6,267 bases of DNA. Origin: Rhodoferax sp. Lineage in GTDB: Bacteria > Pseudomonadota > Gammaproteobacteria > Burkholderiales > Burkholderiaceae_C. Position numbers and translations under genes: made by a program. The stretch spans positions 1 through 6,267 of the forward strand of contig JAEMRG010000120.1 of NCBI GenBank assembly GCA_016463455.1, given 5' to 3'. Of this stretch, positions 5,723 to 6,267 are shown one piece after another; position 1 is the first letter of the stretch, and each line of letters opens with the position of its first letter. The notes beneath the pieces were generated by a model. It was not told the DNA's origin and searched no databases. It worked only from the letters and a program-made list of their open reading frames with translations.

Positions 5723-6267
5723 TTAACGAAAGCGGGCTTGAGGCACGGTTTTGAGCGCGCCAGGCAAGCTGCCCACGTAATTGGCCATTTCTTTGAGTTC
5801 GGCATTGGAGAACTGTTTGGCCACGCCTGCCATGATGGCGTTGCCGCGGCCCAATTGGGAGTTGGCTTCGGATTTATAGGACTTGAGCGCTACAAACAGG
5901 TAGTCGTTGTACTGACCGGCGATCAAGGGATAGCTGGGGTCAATCGGCTTGCTCAGGCTTTCGCCATGGCAGGAAGCGCAAGCGCCTTTGGCTATCAGGG
6001 CTTCACCGGCAGAGCTGCCACCAGCAGCTTTTCCCAAGGGTTTGGCATTCGCATCCACGCCTAAAGCGCTGAAGTAGGCTGCCAAATCAGCGATGTCCTG
6101 GTCCTTGAGGGTGACCGCAATACCGCGCATAGTGGGGTGCTTGCGCTCGCCTTTTTTGTAGGCGTTTAGGGAAGCAACAATGTATTTTTCACCCTGGCCG
6201 GCAATCATGGGGACCTTATGCACCTCGGGGAAGCTAGCCTGGTAGCCCACGATGGAGTGGCAGCCCA
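5723..6267 (-). CDS. Diheme c-type cytochrome, cytochrome c4-like (5' end beyond window)
   Basis: The C-terminal 180 residues of a periplasmic diheme class I cytochrome. The frame stays open to the right edge. Reading in from that edge gives GCHSIVGYQ, the tail of a CxxCH heme site (Cys at 6260-6262, His at 6257-6259; the first Cys lies outside the window). About 90 residues later comes a complete CASCH site (Cys codon 5978-5980). Likely distal Met ligands are in HPTMRGIA and NAIMAGVAKQF, one per domain. IAGQGEKYIVASLNAYKKGE in domain 1 and IAGQYNDYLFVALKSYKSEA in domain 2 are parallel, showing the internal duplication of cytochrome c4. Such proteins carry electrons from the bc1 complex to terminal oxidases, which fits the coxB gene at the other end of the window, though the two are not adjacent. 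The signal peptide and start lie outside the window. Confidence 0.92.
   Translation of the reverse strand, partial: GCHSIVGYQASFPEVHKVPMIAGQGEKYIVASLNAYKKGERKHPTMRGIAVTLKDQDIADLAAYFSALGVDANAKPLGKAAGGSSAGEALIAKGACASCHGESLSKPIDPSYPLIAGQYNDYLFVALKSYKSEANSQLGRGNAIMAGVAKQFSNAELKEMANYVGSLPGALKTVPQARFR

Noticed and set aside
1..6267. CRISPR array, tRNA or rRNA gene, insertion sequence, toxin-antitoxin or defence system
   Set aside because: I saw no spaced direct repeats, tRNA-like cloverleaf, transposase motif or terminal inverted repeats. The genes are conserved chromosomal ones with even codon usage.

Overview
The window looks like an ordinary chromosomal stretch from a moderately GC-rich betaproteobacterium. 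Burkholderiales, most likely Comamonadaceae, is my best guess. The guess rests on remembered protein resemblance: the CoxB N-terminus, a BioC with a degenerate SAM motif, a DUF1841 protein and a cytochrome c4-type protein. No search was run.

Left part (1-1878), all minus strand. The first 85-odd codons of cytochrome c oxidase subunit II (coxB) run off the left edge. Its upstream neighbour is a DUF2244 two-helix membrane protein (308-823). Before that lies a 134-base gap with a plausible promoter, then a BioC-type malonyl-ACP O-methyltransferase (958-1878).

Middle (1996-3214), plus strand. comF (PRTase-like, zinc-ribbon N-terminus) is divergent from bioC across a 117-base gap that holds a hairpin. 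trmL, a tRNA wobble-base 2'-O-methyltransferase, follows.

Right-middle (3205-5189), minus strand. In transcription order these are a TauE/SafE (TSUP) membrane permease, an orphan ParA-type ATPase and a MaoC-like (R)-hydratase. parA and the hydratase are tightly spaced and probably co-transcribed. trmL and the hydratase converge with a 10-base overlap of their 3' ends.

Right end (5241-6267). A DUF1841 protein on the plus strand converges with a diheme cytochrome c4-like gene on the minus strand, which runs off the right edge. A clean bidirectional intrinsic terminator separates them.

The two edge genes, coxB and the c4-type cytochrome, both belong to aerobic respiration. The rest are housekeeping genes for biotin synthesis, tRNA modification and acyl-CoA metabolism, plus poorly characterised conserved proteins. 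I see no mobile element, CRISPR array, RNA gene, prophage or defence system. No gap without a gene exceeds 140 bases. The items most worth checking are the degenerate SAM motif in BioC, the partnerless ParA with a hairpin just ahead of its ribosome binding site, and several start codons that lack a Shine-Dalgarno sequence but have a -10-like hexamer 5-6 bases upstream.
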